From: Schistosoma haematobium | Lineage: Eukaryota > Platyhelminthes > Trematoda > Strigeidida > Schistosomatidae | Length of the DNA stretch: 64,000 bases | Direction: 5' to 3' | Assembly (NCBI RefSeq): GCF_000699445.3 | Contig: NC_067201.1 | Span: 16,361,501 to 16,425,500, forward strand | Shown: one piece after another, positions 59,466 to 64,000 of the stretch | How the letters are laid out: each line of letters opens with the position of its first letter | Numbering within the stretch: position 1 is the stretch's first letter | Notes under the pieces: generated by a model | What the model was told of the DNA's origin: nothing | The model's database searches: none | The model's input: only the letters and a program-made list of their open reading frames with translations | Made by a program: the position numbers and the translations under genes

Positions 59466-61801
59466 ATATTACAGAAGTTAGATTTATAATATTGAAATAG
59501 ATTTCCCGTATTTTTCGTACAAATTGCACAGTCAGTCAGTCAGCTGCAACGTAAGACCAGGCACATCAGTCCAAGTTGCCATACCGCATTAGCACAACAA
59601 GATGAACATCGGACTCATAGAAGTCGTTAATTCAATGATGGTAATATATAAAAGAAAGATTGCATATAATGACATAGTACAGGAAGAAAGAATTAGTTGG
59701 TAGAAAGAAAGATATGAAGCGATTTTAATCTCATAGTTTAAAGGAAGACAGAAAGTGTATACATCTACACCATTGTGATCGATTCTGAGCCGTGTCACTC
59801 AGAATCTTTAACCATTGATTACAATTGTCATACGGACCTGCATCTACTAACATGGCTCAGACTAGAACAAATTACACAAGGTATACATTTAATCAATAAG
59901 ACATTGTTTGAAATTGAATTCAACGTTTTAGTTTCTAGTTTTTAAAAAAATTGTTTCCAAAATAGGCATGTGTCCAGTTTTTTCAAAGTGAGGTAATTAA
60001 TATGTCCTTCTAAGTATAATTCAATTAATGAAAATTAATTAATTCATTCATTTATTCTATTTTGATGAACATAAAATAAGTCATGACCCTTGAAAAAGTC
60101 ACTTCTAACAATATACATTTCTGAATGCTTGTACTTATACGCTATTTTTCCAGATAGTTTATAAAGAATAATTCAATTTGAATAAACTTTCCATGAAATA
60201 GACTGATATCAGTTGAAGATAATCTATAAAGGTCGAATCTTGATGATTGATAGATAGATAGATTAATTTATTTCACTGAAGAAAAATGACAAATGAAATA
60301 GTCGCGAATAGGGGGGAAATAAAACTGTCATACAACATCTTAACAAACTAGTAAGAGTAAGGGGTCATTTAACATTGGTAAAATTCATGCTTAATTGTAT
60401 ACTGTTTGATTATTGGTAGATTTATGTCTATCCTGAAGGTATTGTGTCGTTTCGGGGGAAGGAGTCTAAATTATAAGTGTGAGCGTCTAGTAAACTGAAA
60501 AAGAAGATAAACTGCAGACAAACCATTCAGTTAGAATAAATGATGAAATTAGGTTTTACAATATCGACGATCCTCAAAAATCATTTAATTTCCATACGTA
60601 AATTTAAAATAATCTAGTTGTTAAAATTAGAAAAAAATAGACTGCATAAAGAGTAGGTATAGTTGGCAGGAAAGTGGCACCATGAACATGTGGTACATTC
60701 TGGTCAATAGTAGGAAGATCATAGATAGAGTAGATCATGTCTTTTCTAGTTCTAACTGTTAATTTAAGAATATTTTGCCTTTACAATATCTAAACAATGG
60801 TTAGTTACTTTTGCCACATTTCATAGTTGTATTATTATCTAACCTTTAGATGATAGGGATTTGACGGAATTCGTTACATTAGATTGGATTTCTTTAATGC
60901 CGACAATAACCACAAGTTCATATAGTAACATCATAAATCTTTTTAAAAAGTCATAAACATAAAACTTTTTATTTAGAAATATGATTACCTGTATTGAGAA
61001 TGGACGGTAGCTAACTGTGACTCATTTCTGTGCATTGTTTAATTATTGGGTTGCAATTAACATCATGTTTGTCTAGTTCTCATGGTTAATGAAATTCTAT
61101 CAATCAGGTTACAGTTCAGCCGCTAGTCCAAATGACTCGAGAACTCTTATAATATGATTCGATATTAATTTGATGAAAGTAATCGGTTAGAAACAATGAA
61201 CCTAGCTTTATGTTAGTTGGGATTTATCAGCAAAGAAACATATGAGTTTAAATACCATTCAGTGATTAATCGGTGTAAATACATTAGTCCTTTAGGAGGC
61301 CGTGCACAGTTTAAATAGAGCAGTGATAGTGCTGATGGTTGTGACACTACCCTGATACAAATTATACTACTCTTGTCATGTAACCTAAGTTCAATGTCTC
61401 CTGTCAGTTAAATCCAATCAACTAACGCCCGTTTGAAATTATTGAAGTTGATTCTTATTATAAGTCGACCTCACTTAAATTTTATATCCAAACTAGGGTA
61501 TGCAGAATCAATATTTCCTATTATTTTCAGATCACAACTGAACGCACCACATGAAAGTCTTACTGCCAATCAATTTAACATTTGTTTTATCGAATTCGAT
61601 TTCTATGATTTGATTCATTACTTAGTATTATGTCTTTCGATATTAAGTACCAATTTCAAATCATACTCGAAATAATCATACATGAATAACGAATAGCAAT
61701 CAAATATTCTAGTTTCCATATATGAAAAATGAGTGTATAAGATAGAGAACATGAGGATTAGACATTTCAGCTGATATAACAATCATAACAAATCTTATAT
61801 T

Positions 61802-62102
61802 TCAATGGTTAAGATCATGAGTCAGTTGAAGTTAAACCACCATGGAAAACCTGGAAGCACTGGACGACCGTTTCGTCCTATTGCGGGACTCCTCTAATGG
61901 TTAAGTGCTCGCGCGCGAGACTGATAGATCCTGGGTTCGAATCTTGTGGGTGGCGAGGTCATGGATGCACACTAGTGAGAAGTCCCACAATGGGACGAAA
62001 CGGCCATCCAGTGCTTCCAGGTTTTTTATGGTGGTCTAGCTTCAACTGAATCATGATCTTAACCATTGAAATTACTATAATATTCACAAAACCCATTTGA
62101 TA
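61802..62102. mobile_element. Family B foldback copy containing two ribozyme segments
   Basis: Minus 3' half including most of a ribozyme (61858-61893; GAGGAGTCCC.., GAAACGGTCGTCCAGTGC, lacking the first stem I strand) is joined to a plus unit starting inside the A-box (TAATGGTTAAGTGCTCGC). The plus unit has B-box GGTTCGAATCTTGTG and a ribozyme with core GTGAGAA. Ends are inverted. Confidence 0.72.
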
Positions 62103-62302
62103 TAAATCTTATATTGTTAAATGCTTTCATTATGATCAAACGTTTGCAATACTATTTTGTAGAATGTTATTTTCTCTGCTAATAAACCTACATATCCCTT
62201 CACTTATCGATCACTCAACATGTATATAAATCGTTATCGTTTCAAATCTAAGTACAAACAAGTTGGAGTAGTAATTTTGTCGCTTAACATTCAACAACAA
62301 TT

Positions 62303-62510
62303 TAGATGGTGGTTGGAGGTAGTCGACAGGAAACCCTGGACCAGGGTTTCGTGCCACTTGGCACTCGTCAGCAAGGTGTACCTGTAGTCTTGAGGGAACT
62401 GGTGCTCCCTGGCGGATTCGATCTCGTATCACCCAGCTTCACAGTCAGAGACGTTACCACTGAGCTATCCGAGCCGTGACTAACCTTCTGTAGGACTGAG
62501 ATGTAATCAC
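62303..62510 (-). mobile_element. Family C tRNA-promoter/hammerhead SINE, copy C2 (most complete)
   Basis: In transcript order: GTCACGGCTCGGATAGCTCA (the TAGCTCAGTGG A-box-like block at about 62455-62469), then GAGATCGAATCCG as B-box (about 62415-62427), a linker GTTCCCTCAAGACTACAGGT, and the hammerhead at 62333-62377. This shows that family C has the same plan as Smα: an internal Pol III-type tRNA promoter followed by a ribozyme. Its 5' leader differs from that of C1. Confidence 0.78.
62333..62377 (-). ncRNA. Hammerhead ribozyme, family C, intact core
   Basis: Stem I ACCTTG (62372-62377) / CAGGGT (62333-62338); core CTGACGA (62365-62371); stem II GTGCC/GGCAC, lengthened to 5 bp by a change relative to C1; GAAA; stem III ACCCTGGT, which keeps three pairs; cleavage after GTC. 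It has one base fewer in stem III pairing than C1 but is otherwise complete. Confidence 0.85.
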
Positions 62511-62820
62511 AATTGATTGATCACTTGGTGGTGATCAATGCCATGCTTGTCTAGTCCTTATTAGTGCAAATCGAATGCTATCGATCATGTTGCAATGTGG
62601 CCACCAGTCTAGGTGACTCGACACTGCGGGCACTATGTATTGAGATTTAGATGGTGGTTGGAGGTAGTCAACAGGAAACCGTGGACCCGCGTTTCGTGCT
62701 ACTTGGCACTCGTCAGCAAGGTGTTCCTGTAACATGATCGATAGCATTCGATCTGCACTAATAAGGACTAGACAAGCATGACATTGATCACCACCCAGTG
62801 ATCAATCAATTGTGATTCAA
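62511..62820. mobile_element. Family C leader (+) facing a deleted family C unit (−), copy C3
   Basis: 62511-62640 is the family C leader on the plus strand (CAATTGATTGATCAC through CCAGTCTAGGTGACT). 62650-62820 is a minus-strand unit in which the leader (to GATCATGTT) is joined directly to ACAGGAACACCTTG, so the whole tRNA-like part is missing. The hammerhead lies at 62678-62722. Together with C2 this forms a cluster of three partly head-to-head fragments within 520 bp. Confidence 0.65.
62678..62722 (-). ncRNA. Hammerhead ribozyme, family C, weakened stems
   Basis: Core CTGACGA, stem II GTGC/GCAC and GAAA are intact. Stem III is ACGCGGGT (palindrome broken) and stem I is ACCTTG/CACGGT with one mismatch. 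Its promoter module is deleted, so it would depend on outside transcription. Confidence 0.7.
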
Positions 62821-63203
62821 CAACATTCAATAATTACATTTCAAATTGAGTATTTATAATGTTTGAAAGTATTTGAATTATAGTACGAACTAAGAGTCCC
62901 AGAAATAACGCAATTGAATCAAGAATTACGACACAATCACGAACGAATGTATTGTATTTAGAATTCGTAATAGAGCATTAAACAAGTACAAAAGAATCAT
63001 TAGTTAACTCAAACACCACAGTATTCTAAGTAGAAGACAAGTGTTAGGATAAATACAGATAGATAAAAGAATTTATTGGTTGTTTACCTCACTTTTATCT
63101 GAATAGACAAGTAATTCACAATCTGTGCAATCTTTTATGGTTTGTATTAAAAATATACCCTTCAACCTTTGTAAAGTGGAATGTACTCATAATGATAATC
63201 AAA

Positions 63204-63234
<31 letters not shown>

Positions 63235-63859
63235 TGACTTACTGCTAAAATCAAACATAACCTAAAATGACCTAGAATGATCCATGCCAATCAATGAACA
63301 CAAAGACATCTTAATTTAAGAAGTCTTGTTAGAAGCTACCGATGTTCAACTATCTACATATAGTTTACACATCGTTTATAAGTTTCTTATGATTCATACA
63401 TGGATTTACAATTTTCTCATCAAAATATTTATGATACATGTATATGACTAGAGTTTCATCTGGAACTAAGTATATTTTAAAATTGTAAGTAATTATTTAA
63501 ACCACTATACATTCCATCAAGGTTGTCAGAGTTTGTATTGAATAATAGGTAAACAATGTGGCTTTATTTAATAACGATTTGTGGAATACACATGTTGGTA
63601 TCTTTTTATATGTACACTGTAAGAGTAACTATTATCCAGTACATCCATGACAAGAAGTTCTTTTTAGTCGGATCAAAAGAGAAATCCATCCTTGTTGAAA
63701 TATACTACTAACGACAAAGTCGTTCGGAACAATTTATAATCTTGAGTATCGTTATGTTCATATAGTATTATTCCTAAGCGAAATATTCTTCCTTATTAAT
63801 CGAAAAAAGAAAATTTCACATTTCTTTTTAAATACTTCATTTGATATTTATTGAATAAT
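62821..63859. other. No gene recognised
   Basis: AT-rich; contains only the (AAT)n tract. Confidence 0.6.
63207..63235. repeat. (AAT)n microsatellite
   Basis: About 9 TAA/AAT units. Confidence 0.96.
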
Positions 63860-64000
63860 ATCAGAAGGGGTTTTTGTGGATACTATAGTAATTTCAATGG
63901 TTAAGATCATGAGTCAGTTGAAGCTAGACCACCATGGAAAACCTGGAAGCACTGGACGACCGTTTCGTCCTATTGTGGGACTACTCACTAGTGTGCATAC
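63860..64000 (-). mobile_element. Family B unit, minus strand, cut by the window end
   Basis: 3' terminus TATCAGAAGGGGTTTTTGTG, 3' region and ribozyme are present. Stem I 3' strand, stem III ACGGTCGT, GAAA and stem II GTCC/GGAC are fine; the core is GTGAGTA, so it is inactive. The rest lies beyond base 64000. Confidence 0.75.

Larger units (their letters stand above)
58151..61801. other. Probable intron downstream of the coding exon
   Basis: Begins with the GTAAGT donor. Apart from the A foldback and the degraded B copy it holds only AT-rich DNA, a (CAGT)n run at 59528-59543 and a (GATA)n run near 60248. No second exon could be supported. Confidence 0.5.

Noticed and set aside
1..64000. CRISPR array, bacterial operon or phage region
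   Set aside because: No evenly spaced direct repeats, no dense ORFs and no ribosome-binding sites; composition, introns and SINEs indicate an animal nuclear genome.

Overview
This is AT-rich animal DNA packed with interspersed repeats and with almost no protein-coding sequence. The best match is a blood fluke (Schistosoma). The main reason is several tRNA-promoter SINE-like units of the Smα type, whose 3' part is a hammerhead self-cleaving ribozyme (core CTGANGA...GAAA, flanked by TACATCCAG and TGGATTCCACTGC). RTE-type LINE tails ending in (TAAG)n, a Penelope-like GIY-YIG remnant and an Asn/Ser-rich exon with long introns fit the same group. The species cannot be fixed from sequence reading alone.

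Layout. The only convincing host coding sequence is one internal exon at 57662-58150 (+). It has a TACTAAC branch-point match, a pyrimidine tract, an AG acceptor and a GTAAGT donor, and it encodes 163 low-complexity residues in phase 0-0. Most of the rest is probably intron or intergenic DNA of that gene. Retroelement remains are: a Penelope-like endonuclease (15787-16262), two RTE 3' ends (45757-46365 and 52985-53640), four copies of a LINE-like 3' end with TAAA tails (1615-2042, 11985-12438, 39005-39555, 42440-42822), and three weak solo-LTR-like islands.

The dominant theme is a set of three related but distinct tRNA-like-promoter plus hammerhead families. Family A (Smα type) has stem III ACGCGCGT and stem I ATCCAG/CTGGAT. 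Family B (about 25 copies) has core CTGAGGA, stem III ACGGCCGT and stem I GCACTG/CAGTGC. Family C (3 copies, all minus strand) has core CTGACGA, stem III ACCCGGGT and stem I ACCTTG/CAGGGT. All three ribozymes are 45-46 nt with the same geometry, including an 8-nt self-complementary stem III with no proper loop. The sequences differ while the pairing is kept, which is strong covariation evidence for selected ribozyme function. C at 10581-10625 and B at 6443-6488 look intact; most other copies carry core hits.

Architecture of special note: a 574-bp near-identical inverted repeat (17671-18244 / 27283-27856) around a 9-kb spacer; many head-to-head foldback copies of A and B, two of which join at or beside the ribozyme cleavage point; a B unit preceded by the family's own 3' end 399 bp upstream; a B lineage that spread with a shared core-destroying change; and a separate foldback element (30889-31417) with a hammerhead-like motif in each arm. 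All family letters are labels used here only, not published names.
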